A DNA stretch of 64,000 nucleotides, taken from contig JBMNJO010000019.1 of the NCBI GenBank assembly GCA_050951725.1, positions 171,472 through 235,471 on the forward strand. The letters are read 5' to 3'. Below are positions 34,130 through 41,772 of this stretch, piece by piece. Position 1 is the first letter of the stretch; each line of letters begins with the position of its first letter. Source of the DNA: DTU052 sp050951725. GTDB lineage: Bacteria > Bacillota > Syntrophomonadia > Syntrophomonadales > DTU052. Position numbers and translations under genes: made by a program. Below the pieces are notes generated by a model, which was given only the letters and a program-made list of their open reading frames with translations, had not been told where the DNA came from and did not search any database.

Positions 34130-36055
34130 GAAAGCGCCGGGATAAACCGGCATAGAGTAGGGGATGAAAGAGCCCTACGTGAAAGGAGTAGCTACACCAT
34201 CACGACCCCGAGTCATGCGCGGGTAGCCGCGAGGGTACGCGTGAAGCGTTGACAGGGGGAAACGCAGGCCAGACATTGAGCTCCGAAATCACCCATCCGG
34301 GGTGCCGACCTCGTGGACTGATAGGGAAGGCAATACGGTAAGACGGCGATAAGTGTAGCGAGTCGCATACTGACCCCGCGGAGTCGAAGAACCTGGGCAT
34401 GCGTGGACACTCTATGCTCGAGAACCGGGAGATCTCAGCAGCATCCGTTGGTAGAAAAACGGCGGGTCGGTCAGGGAAGGCCTGTGGCCGTAATCCTGAC
34501 ATGCACGTTGCTGAGAAGTCAGACACCGGCATAGTACCAAAGAAGGAGCCGAACAAAATTGGCTAACCAATGGCGGAGGCACTGGAGGGAAGGCCGGTGA
34601 CCAAGGGAAATTCTGAGGATATGGCTGCGAGCTGTACGCAGAGACAGGGGGAAGCATTGACCAAACTCAACAGAATACGCGAAGCCGCGCACAGGGACAA
34701 GAACCTTCGGTTTACCACCTTAATGCACCATATCACAACTGATCTGCTTCGGAATGCATACATGGCATTAAAACGAAATGCGGCACCCGGGATAGACGAA
34801 ATGACATGGAGGCAGTACGGGAAGGAACTGGAGGCAAACCTGACAAATCTCCACCAAAGCGTCCAAAGTGGCAGATACCGAGCACAGCCCTCGAAAAGAA
34901 TCTGGTTACCCAAACCGGACGGAAGGCAACGCCCAATCGGCATAGCCGCGCTAGAGGACAAAATAGTCCAACAGGCCGTAGTTTGGATACTGAACCAGAT
35001 ATACGAAGAGGACTTCATGGGATTCAGCTATGGATTCCGCCCAGGTCGTAGCCAACACAATGCGCTGGACGCACTATGGGTAGGAATCACAAGACGAAAG
35101 GTAAACTGGGTGTTGGATGCAGACATACGCAGCTTCTTTGATACCATTGACCATGAATGGATGATGAAATTCATGGAGCACCGTATCGCAGACCAAAGAC
35201 TGCTTCGCTTAATACGGAAATGGCTTAGAGCCGGAGTATCCGAAGATGGTCAGTGGTCAAAAACGACTGTCGGCACCCCTCAAGGGGCGGTCATATCGCC
35301 AATCTTAGCAAATATCTATCTGCATTACGTGCTCGACTTGTGGGCACACCAATGGCGAACCAAGCATGCTGCAGGGGAAGTAATCATTGTGCGTTATGCC
35401 GATGATGTAGTCATGGGGTTTCAGCATCGAAAAGAGGCAGAACGCTTTCTCCAAGAACTGGGGGAACGCATGGCAAAATTCGGGCTGGAATTGCACAGCG
35501 AAAAGACCCGACTTATTGAGTTCGGAAGGTTCGCAGCAGAGAACAGGGCAGTACGCGGCGAAGGCAAGCCCGAAACGTTTGACTTCCTGGGTTTTACACA
35601 TATCTGTGGCAGGACACGGAAAGGCGACCGCTTTACAGTACGTAGGAAAACCATAGCCAAACGTCTGCAGGGGAAAGTAAAGGCAGTCAGGGAAGAGATC
35701 ATACGCCGACGACATGACCCCATCCCCGAACAAGGAAAATGGTTACGTGCAGTAGTGCAGGGACACTTCAACTACTTCGCAGTTCCCGGCAATAAACCGG
35801 CAATTGATGCTTTTCGAACTGAAGTCATCAAGGCGTGGCTACATGCACTAAGACGCAGAAGCCAAAAAGCACGAAATCTCACGTGGGAAAGAATCAAGCG
35901 ATTGGTAGCTACTTGGATTCCTTCAGCAAGAATACTTCATCCATACCCATCCGAAAGACTTCGCGTCACTAACCCGAGGTAGGAGCCGTATGAGGTAATT
36001 CCTCACGTACGGATCTGTGCGGGGGGTGTCCGGCAACGGACATCCCTACCGCAAT
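34130..36055 (+). mobile_element. Group II intron, complete
   Basis: 1,926-bp retroelement. A 440-bp structured 5' region precedes the maturase gene, and a domain V-like hairpin (35983-36020: GAGCCGTATG, CACGTACGG, TCTGTGC) and a domain VI-like stem follow it. Boundaries come from the flanks: the left flank TGCATCACGGGGACAGTCC joined to CCGTGATGCA rebuilds the GGGGACAGTCCCC palindrome found elsewhere in the window. The inferred 5' end GAAAG departs from the usual GTGYG; the 3' end is AT. Domain structure and catalytic activity need folding to confirm. Confidence 0.85.
34570..35982 (+). CDS. ltrA: Group II intron-encoded reverse transcriptase/maturase
   Basis: 470-residue intron protein. It has reverse transcriptase domains with KRNAAPGIDEMTWRQY, WLPKPDGRQRPIGIAALEDKI, FGFSYGFRPGRS-like FSYGFRPGRSQHNALDAL, PQGAVISPILANIYL and the catalytic YADD (Tyr276-Asp279). 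The C-terminal X/maturase domain includes FLGFTHICG and NYFAVPGN. There is no HNH endonuclease domain at the end, so mobility would use a nicking-independent route, as in several bacterial intron classes. It should promote splicing of its own intron and reverse-splicing into new sites. The frame is intact, so the element may be active. Confidence 0.93.
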   Translation: MAEALEGRPVTKGNSEDMAASCTQRQGEALTKLNRIREAAHRDKNLRFTTLMHHITTDLLRNAYMALKRNAAPGIDEMTWRQYGKELEANLTNLHQSVQSGRYRAQPSKRIWLPKPDGRQRPIGIAALEDKIVQQAVVWILNQIYEEDFMGFSYGFRPGRSQHNALDALWVGITRRKVNWVLDADIRSFFDTIDHEWMMKFMEHRIADQRLLRLIRKWLRAGVSEDGQWSKTTVGTPQGAVISPILANIYLHYVLDLWAHQWRTKHAAGEVIIVRYADDVVMGFQHRKEAERFLQELGERMAKFGLELHSEKTRLIEFGRFAAENRAVRGEGKPETFDFLGFTHICGRTRKGDRFTVRRKTIAKRLQGKVKAVREEIIRRRHDPIPEQGKWLRAVVQGHFNYFAVPGNKPAIDAFRTEVIKAWLHALRRRSQKARNLTWERIKRLVATWIPSARILHPYPSERLRVTNPR

Positions 36056-36147
36056 CCGTGATGCACGTGATGCAATCAGCTATCCCTTTGTTGGAAAGAC
36101 CCCGAGTGCTATGATGGAAAAGGATGCACTCTACATAAGGGGTTATT

Positions 36148-37902
36148 GTGACAGTGCGGGAGCCTTTCTTTTATTGGAAAATCATCAACTGGTTCAGGTC
36201 AGACGAGCATTGGGCTTTATCCTCTCCTGGCGGCTTAATGATTATGGCCGTGCTGGTTGGACTGGTTACAGGGTGTGCGGGGGTCGCATTTCGACTTCTC
36301 ATCTCCTTCTTTACCGGGGTCTTTTTCGGCGGCGGGGAGCAGTATCTGGGCTTTCTCGGCAGGTTTCATGTTATCCTTTTACCGGCTATCGGGGGAGCCA
36401 TAGTGGGTCCCCTGATATACTTTTATGCCCGTGAGGCCAAAGGACACGGGGTGCCCGAGGTTATGGCCGCGGTGGTCGAAAAGGGCGGGGTTATCAAGCC
36501 CAGGTTGATGTGGGTGAAGATGTTGGCCGCCTCGATCACCATCGGTTCAGGCGGATCAGCCGGGCGGGTGGGTCCGATCGTAACCATAGGGTCCAGTATC
36601 GGCTCGGCCCTGGGACAGGTCTTCCACCTCTCTGCCTCCAATCTGCGAACCCTGGTTGCCTGCGGCGCGGCTGGCGGGCTCTCGGCTACTTTCAACGCTC
36701 CGATTGGCGGGGTGTTGTTTGCCCAGGAGATAATTCTGGGGCGATACAGTACAGGTAATTTCGTTCTCATAGTGCTGTCGTCAGTGGCCGCGGCGGTGGT
36801 CAGCCGTGTCTACTACGGAAACGTGCCCGCCCTTTATGGGCCGCCGTATGAACTCCTGGGCCCCCACGAGCTGGGGTTCTATGTTGTTTTGGGTATACTG
36901 GCCGGCTTGTGGGGGGTGCTGTTTACCAAGGTGTTGTACTGGTTTACCGGTTTCTTTGAACGGACCCGAATTCCGGAATACCTCCTTCCCGCTGTGGGAG
37001 GGTTGATGGTAGGGTTCATAGGCCTGGCTTTCCCCCAGATTTTTGGAGTCGGATATGACGTCGTCGAGATGGCCCTGATGGGCGATATCCTGCCGCTGAC
37101 CCTGGCAGCCCTCCTGGTCTTTAAACTGCTGGCAACCTCGCTGACCCTTGGTTCGGGGGGGTCTGGAGGGGTTTTTGCCCCCGGTCTTTTCATGGGAGCA
37201 ATGTTAGGCGGGCTTTACGGTTACCTCATACACTGGCAATGGCCTGCTCTCAGCGCTCCCTCCGGCGCGTATTCCCTGGTAGGAATGGCGGCCGTCTTTG
37301 CTTCCATGGCCCATGCTCCGGCGACTGCAGTGGTAATGCTTTTTGAGATGACCGGCGATTACCGGATTATCCTGCCGTTGATGACCGCCTGTGTCATAGG
37401 TACTATGGTCAGTACCCGATTGCTGCCCGACAGCATCTACACCCTGAAACTCTCCCGCCGGGGACTGGATATCAAGAACGAACAGATCCCTGATTATTTG
37501 GAGAATTTTGTGGTGAAGGACATCATGACCTCAAAGCTGGAGACCGTTGACAGGGATGAGGGGATCGTTGCAGTGGCCAGGAAGATGAGAAAATCCGGTC
37601 ACCTGGGTTATCCAGTTATTAACCCTGATGGCACGCTGCTCGGTGTTATAACCTGGGGCGACATTGCCCAGGCACTACGAGAACGACGAACACCGGCCAC
37701 AGTGGAAACCATCAGCAGCAAGGAGATAATCTTCACCTGGCCCGAAGAGTCACTGAAAGATGCCGCTCATAAACTGGGTGAAAACCGCATCGGAAGGCTT
37801 CCGGTCCTGGAATCAGAGCACGGAGGCCGGTTGGTGGGCATAATCACCCGCAGCGACATCATTAACCAATATCGCACCGATACCCGCCACGATCAGCCGT
37901 AA
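36148..37902 (+). CDS. CLC-family chloride channel/transporter with C-terminal CBS pair
   Basis: 584-residue CLC protein: a membrane part of about 440 residues and two cytoplasmic CBS domains (about 455-580) that in relatives bind nucleotides and regulate gating. Pore motifs are GHGVPE, GSGGSAGRVGP, GSGGSGGVFAPG and, near the membrane end, SIYTLKLSRRG with the conserved Tyr. In CLC-ec1 the gating glutamate is the E in GREGP; here it is valine. The proton glutamate region, ILFIIEEM in CLC-ec1, reads VLFAQEII, with Ile at the E203 position. Both features suggest a passive channel rather than an exchanger. The start is GTG at 36148 after AAGGGG. Confidence 0.88.
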   Translation: MTVREPFFYWKIINWFRSDEHWALSSPGGLMIMAVLVGLVTGCAGVAFRLLISFFTGVFFGGGEQYLGFLGRFHVILLPAIGGAIVGPLIYFYAREAKGHGVPEVMAAVVEKGGVIKPRLMWVKMLAASITIGSGGSAGRVGPIVTIGSSIGSALGQVFHLSASNLRTLVACGAAGGLSATFNAPIGGVLFAQEIILGRYSTGNFVLIVLSSVAAAVVSRVYYGNVPALYGPPYELLGPHELGFYVVLGILAGLWGVLFTKVLYWFTGFFERTRIPEYLLPAVGGLMVGFIGLAFPQIFGVGYDVVEMALMGDILPLTLAALLVFKLLATSLTLGSGGSGGVFAPGLFMGAMLGGLYGYLIHWQWPALSAPSGAYSLVGMAAVFASMAHAPATAVVMLFEMTGDYRIILPLMTACVIGTMVSTRLLPDSIYTLKLSRRGLDIKNEQIPDYLENFVVKDIMTSKLETVDRDEGIVAVARKMRKSGHLGYPVINPDGTLLGVITWGDIAQALRERRTPATVETISSKEIIFTWPEESLKDAAHKLGENRIGRLPVLESEHGGRLVGIITRSDIINQYRTDTRHDQP

Positions 37903-37954
37903 CAGAGTTGCTGGTACAGGGATGATGGGGGTGACACTGGGGTGGTCTTGAGCC

Positions 37955-38010
37955 CCGGTTTTGGGACAGGGGACGCTAAATCGCCCCCTGCCCCAAAGCC
38001 GGCTCCGAAA
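37955..38010. repeat. Imperfect GC-rich palindrome
   Basis: GAGCC-GGTTTTGGG-CAGGGG on the left pairs with CCCCTG-CCCAAA-CC-GGCTC on the right around GCTAAATC. It follows the CLC gene by about 50 bp and is probably a terminator or a further palindromic repeat; no other copy was noticed in the window. Confidence 0.55.
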
Positions 38011-38193
38011 TAATAAATGCATTGAAACAGGTTTAGTTACGGGTTCAACAGGGAAATCGTACTTGTATAATCTCTTCCTATCGGACAATATTAAAGAAAG
38101 CAGTAAATTTCAGGTTATTGTGGGCACATATACTATAGAAGCCCGCAATCCGGATTTACTGGAGGGCTTTAGCATGCAAAGGGGGTGAAGAGG

Positions 38194-38559
38194 ATGGTGG
38201 TCATGGCTTTGCTAACCCCGGTCGACTGGGCTGTTGCCATCTGGGATGCGGCTTTATGGACCATAATACTGGGAGCACTGTTTCTCGCCGCCGTTATATA
38301 TGCGATTATCAATATCCGACGCTTTCGTCCGGTTCACGGTAATGACGAATTCGGAAAATCACGGGCCGTCGTGACTGAGGATCTTGATCCGGAGGGCCGG
38401 GTCATGGTTCAGGGTGAGATCTGGCGGGCGAGCTCTCCCACAGGAGAGATGATAGCCAGGGGGCAGCGAGTCAAAGTGATTGGTCGTGAGGGAATGTATC
38501 TTCTGGTCGAGCCGCTTCAAACCGGGAATCCGAAAATGATGGGAGGAAAAGAAAAATGA
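38194..38559 (+). CDS. NfeD-like short membrane protein
   Basis: About 121 residues: one or two membrane helices near residues 12-42 (WDAALWTIILGALFLAAVIYAII), then a C-terminal OB-fold domain of the NfeD type with GRVMVQGEIWRASSPTGEMIARGQRV and VIGREGMYLLVEP. NfeD proteins pair with SPFH/stomatin-like proteins in membrane microdomains, and the next gene, overlapping by 4 nt, is exactly that. I prefer the ATG at 38194 over the GTG at 38185 because of the spacing from AAAGGGGG. Confidence 0.85.
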   Translation: MVVMALLTPVDWAVAIWDAALWTIILGALFLAAVIYAIINIRRFRPVHGNDEFGKSRAVVTEDLDPEGRVMVQGEIWRASSPTGEMIARGQRVKVIGREGMYLLVEPLQTGNPKMMGGKEK

Positions 38560-39359
38560 TTTCTGACATCGTTAACTGGGGAGTTGTAATCGTTGTGGTG
38601 GTAGGGATTATCTCTGCAGCAGTTAAGATTATCCCCGAATATGAACGGGCGGTGCTTTTTCGTCTGGGAAGGTTGGTCAGCGTCCGGGGACCGGGATTGA
38701 TCTTCATCATACCCATAGTTGACCAGATTGTCCGGATTTCACTGCGGGTCATCGTGTTTGACGTTCCGCCCCAGGAAGTCATTACCCGTGACAACGTCAC
38801 CTGTAAGGTTAATGCGGTGCTCTACTACCGGGTTGTCTCCCCAGACAAGGCTGTGGTAAATGTTGAGGAATACCATGAGGCCACGAATCAATTAGCGCAA
38901 ACCACTCTGCGTAGTGTGGTGGGTACTGCTGACCTCGATGAACTGCTGTCCCAGCGAGAAAAGCTGAACCATACCATCCAGGAGATCGTCGATGAAGCGA
39001 CTGATCCCTGGGGTATTAAAGTGACCGCAGTGGAGATCAAGGACGTGGTACTGCCCAACGAGATGCAGCGCGCCATTGCCCGCCAGGCCGAAGCTGAGCG
39101 CAATCGGAGAGCGGCGGTCATTCAGGCTGAAGGTGAGCGTCAGGCATCGGAGAAGCTGGCTCAAGCCTCGGACATCCTGAGTTCCAGCGAGGGGGGACTC
39201 ACCCTCAGGATGCTCCGTTCATTGACGGATATTGCCACTTCACAAAATACCACGGTTCTGTTCCCCTTACCAATGGAGCTCAGAAAGATCCTGCCGGACA
39301 CGGACCAGTTAATCAAACGTGCAGCCGGTAAGCAACCAAATCCTGACACTGGTGAATAG
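38556..39359 (+). CDS. SPFH/band 7 (slipin/stomatin-like) protein
   Basis: 267-residue stomatin-like scaffold protein. It has one N-terminal membrane segment (VVIVVVVGIISAAVKII), then the SPFH domain with PEYERAVLFRLGRLVSVRGPGLIFIIP, and a coiled, Ala/Glu/Arg-rich stretch (RQAEAERNRRAAVIQAEGERQA) typical of oligomerisation helices. It forms an operon with the NfeD-like gene by ATGA overlap. Family members organise membrane microdomains and modulate proteases or channels; a CLC channel gene lies just upstream, which is suggestive only. Confidence 0.9.
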   Translation: MISDIVNWGVVIVVVVGIISAAVKIIPEYERAVLFRLGRLVSVRGPGLIFIIPIVDQIVRISLRVIVFDVPPQEVITRDNVTCKVNAVLYYRVVSPDKAVVNVEEYHEATNQLAQTTLRSVVGTADLDELLSQREKLNHTIQEIVDEATDPWGIKVTAVEIKDVVLPNEMQRAIARQAEAERNRRAAVIQAEGERQASEKLAQASDILSSSEGGLTLRMLRSLTDIATSQNTTVLFPLPMELRKILPDTDQLIKRAAGKQPNPDTGE

Positions 39360-39637
39360 AATAATAACAAAACTGGCTCAAGGGCAAAAAGTGATTATGT
39401 GCAGCGAGTTCAATCCCAATGGGAGCCGTAGCAGGGCGGCCGGATTGAAAGTGTGTCGCCCAGGGAAACAACCATTGGTTTGATTGAAAGTGTGCCTTCA
39501 GCTTAAGCGACTATTTGTCGCATTCGCCAGGTTAAATACCTGAGGCTTTACTCGTGCAAATCAGCAAAAGTATACTGTGGAAATGTCGATATAATCGATT
39601 GCCTGAGTCGGTTGGACCTTGAAAGGGGTTATTTCGA

Positions 39638-40078
39638 GTGGAATACCAGGAACCCGATGTTTATCAACAGTTCAGGGCCAAGGTGCAGCGCTGGATAGAC
39701 AGCCAGGATGCCCGTAACAGCAAGTGGGCGGAATACCTGATGTACGCGCCGGACCTGTTCCACCTCCTGGTGAGGCTGTCATTGGACGAGGATGTTCCCA
39801 GCTTCCATAAGGTCAAACTGGTGGCGGTCATTGGCTATTTCATCTCTCCGTTCGATGTGTTGCCCGAATTTGTGTTAGGACCTCTGGGGCTGCTTGATGA
39901 TATTGCCTTGGCCGCCTGGGTGTTAAACACCATGGTCAACGAGGTTGATCCCCAACTCGTCCGCAAGTACTGGGCCGGCAAGGGCGACAGCCTGGAGGTA
40001 ATCCAACGGATTCTGGCCTCTGCCGATGAAATGATAGGCAGCGGCCTCTGGGAACGGCTGAAAAAGAAGTTCGAGTAA
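39638..40078 (+). CDS. YkvA-like DUF1232 protein
   Basis: 146-residue protein with the DUF1232 signature: VKLVAVIGYFISPFDVLPEF followed by GLLDDIALAAWVLNTM, two hydrophobic helices likely to sit in or on the membrane. The function of this family is unknown. The GTG at 39638 follows AAAGGGG. It ends next to a triple palindromic repeat. Confidence 0.82.
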   Translation: MEYQEPDVYQQFRAKVQRWIDSQDARNSKWAEYLMYAPDLFHLLVRLSLDEDVPSFHKVKLVAVIGYFISPFDVLPEFVLGPLGLLDDIALAAWVLNTMVNEVDPQLVRKYWAGKGDSLEVIQRILASADEMIGSGLWERLKKKFE

Positions 40079-40081
40079 ATC

Positions 40082-40168
40082 ATGAATCAATGGGGACAGT
40101 CCCCATAATCAATGGGGACAGTCCCCATGATGCAAAATGAATCAGGGGAATGTCCCCTGATTCATTTT
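40082..40168. repeat. GGGGACAGTCCCC palindrome family, triple unit
   Basis: Two units with GGGGACAGTCCCC and a third, divergent unit with AATCAGGGGA/TCCCCTGATT, joined by TGCAAAATGA. It starts 4 nt after the YkvA-like stop codon and ends 5 nt before the ribosome site of the next gene. Confidence 0.8.
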
Positions 40169-40187
40169 GGGTAAGGAGAATTATCAA

Positions 40188-41442
40188 ATGCGGGACAGGC
40201 ATCAAAAATTCGATATAGCAGTGATCGGTGGGGGACCAGCCGGCATGATGGCGGCCGGACGGGCTGCCGAATTGGGAAAATCGGTGGTGCTGCTGGAAAA
40301 GAACCGCCAACTGGGGGTCAAACTCCTGATCACTGGCAAGGGGAGATGCAATATCACCCAGGCTGAATTTGACCACCAGCAGCTGGTCGAACAGTATGGC
40401 CGGCTGGGGAAGTTCCTGCTCCCGGCTCTGGCTGCCTTTGGGGTTCGGGACGTCATCGAGTTCTTTGAGAGAGCGAGGGGTTAAGACCAAGATTGAGCGG
40501 GGTCAGCGGGTGTTTCCCGTAAGTGACCGGGCCCGGGATGTCCGGGATGCCCTGGTCCGTTATCTGGATCAGGGCGGGGTCGCGGTGCGGCTCAATACCA
40601 GGGCCACCGGATTTTCTGTTGACGGCGGCCGAATAACAGGAATCGATACTTCCCAGGGCCTGATTGCGGCCAGGCAGTACATACTCTGCAGCGGTGGTTG
40701 TTCCTATCCCGCAACCGGTTCGAACGGAGAGGGATTTAACTGGCTCAAGGCCTTGGGCCATAACGTAACCCCGCTCCAACCCGCACTGGTGCCGGTGCGG
40801 GTCAAAGAGGGCTGGGTCAAAGAGGCCCAGGGCCTCAGCCTTAAAAATGTCCGCATCAGCCTTTACCAGCACGGCCGTGAGCAGGACCAGAGGTTTGGTG
40901 AAGCGCTGATTACCCATTTCGGCCTGAGTGGTCCCATCGTACTTGACCTTAGCAAAAAAGTGGGCGAGATCCTTCCCCGGGGAGAGGTCAAGCTGGTTAT
41001 TGACCTTAAGCCGGCCCTGGAATTTGAACGTTTGGACGACCGGGTGCAGCGGGATTTCACCAAATACCGCAACAAGGCCTTCAAGAACTGCCTCAGCGAT
41101 TTACTTCCCCGCACCTTAATTGACCCGGTAATCAGGCTGTCCGGGATACCGCCTGAGAAGCAGGTGAACAGCGTTACCCGCGAAGAACGTCACCGGCTGG
41201 TCAGCCTCCTCAAGGGTCTGGAACTAACGGTTACAGGTCTCATGGGCTTCGACCAGGCGATCGTCACTACTGGTGGAGTCCCCCTGAAAGAAGTGGATCC
41301 CCGTACCATGAGGTCGAAAATAATCAGCAACCTTTTTCTGGCCGGGGAACTGCTGGACCTCGATGGACCTACCGGCGGATACAACCTCCAGGTATGCTGG
41401 AGTACGGGTTTTCTGTCCGGGCAGTGCGCGGCCATGGTTTAG
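40188..41442 (+). pseudogene. HI0933/BaiN-like flavoprotein oxidoreductase, frameshifted
   Basis: Encodes an NAD(P)/FAD-dependent oxidoreductase of the HI0933/YhiN/BaiN family in two frames. Frame one, from the ATG at 40188 (AAGGAG upstream), has the FAD motif IAVIGGGPAGMMAAGRAAELG and runs to a stop at 40482-40484. Frame two then continues with RGVKTKIERGQRVFPVSDRARD through to the C-terminal motif LDLDGPTGGYNLQVCWSTG. The switch lies about 40466-40480, where TTTGAGAGAGCGAGGGG has one base more than the FFEERG codons would need. Everything after that is well conserved, so the shift is recent or an assembly error. Confidence 0.85.
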
Positions 41443-41772
41443 TTCCCATCCGCGTATTTAGCACCCGCACGCGCTGACAGCTACAGCATTTCTGTCTTCG
41501 ACTGTTTTTCGCTGCATAATTATGCAGGCTGCGGAACGGACGGGAGGAAAAAATTGAGAACAAGCCGATAGCTATCACACTGGAGACGAGCCGTGAAAAG
41601 CGGATTCTGAACGGAGATACCGGCCTTGGGAAACATGTTGATAGTGAGAATGCTATAGGAAGGAAGATACCAGAACATGTAGAATAACTATGTATTGGAG
41701 GAATCAAGAAGACCTTACGGCAATTATCGATGCAACCAGCAGGATTAACGGAGTTTTATTGGGAGGGGCAGA
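41443..41772. other. Intergenic stretch with a possible micro-ORF
   Basis: 330 bp. An open frame of 44 codons, beginning ATT at about 41547 just after GGGAGGAAAAA, encodes a charged peptide (IAITLETSREKRIL near its start, RKIPEHVE at its end). ATT starts are rare, so this is only a candidate gene. Nothing else was recognised; the next gene's GGGAGG site is at the right end. Confidence 0.3.
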
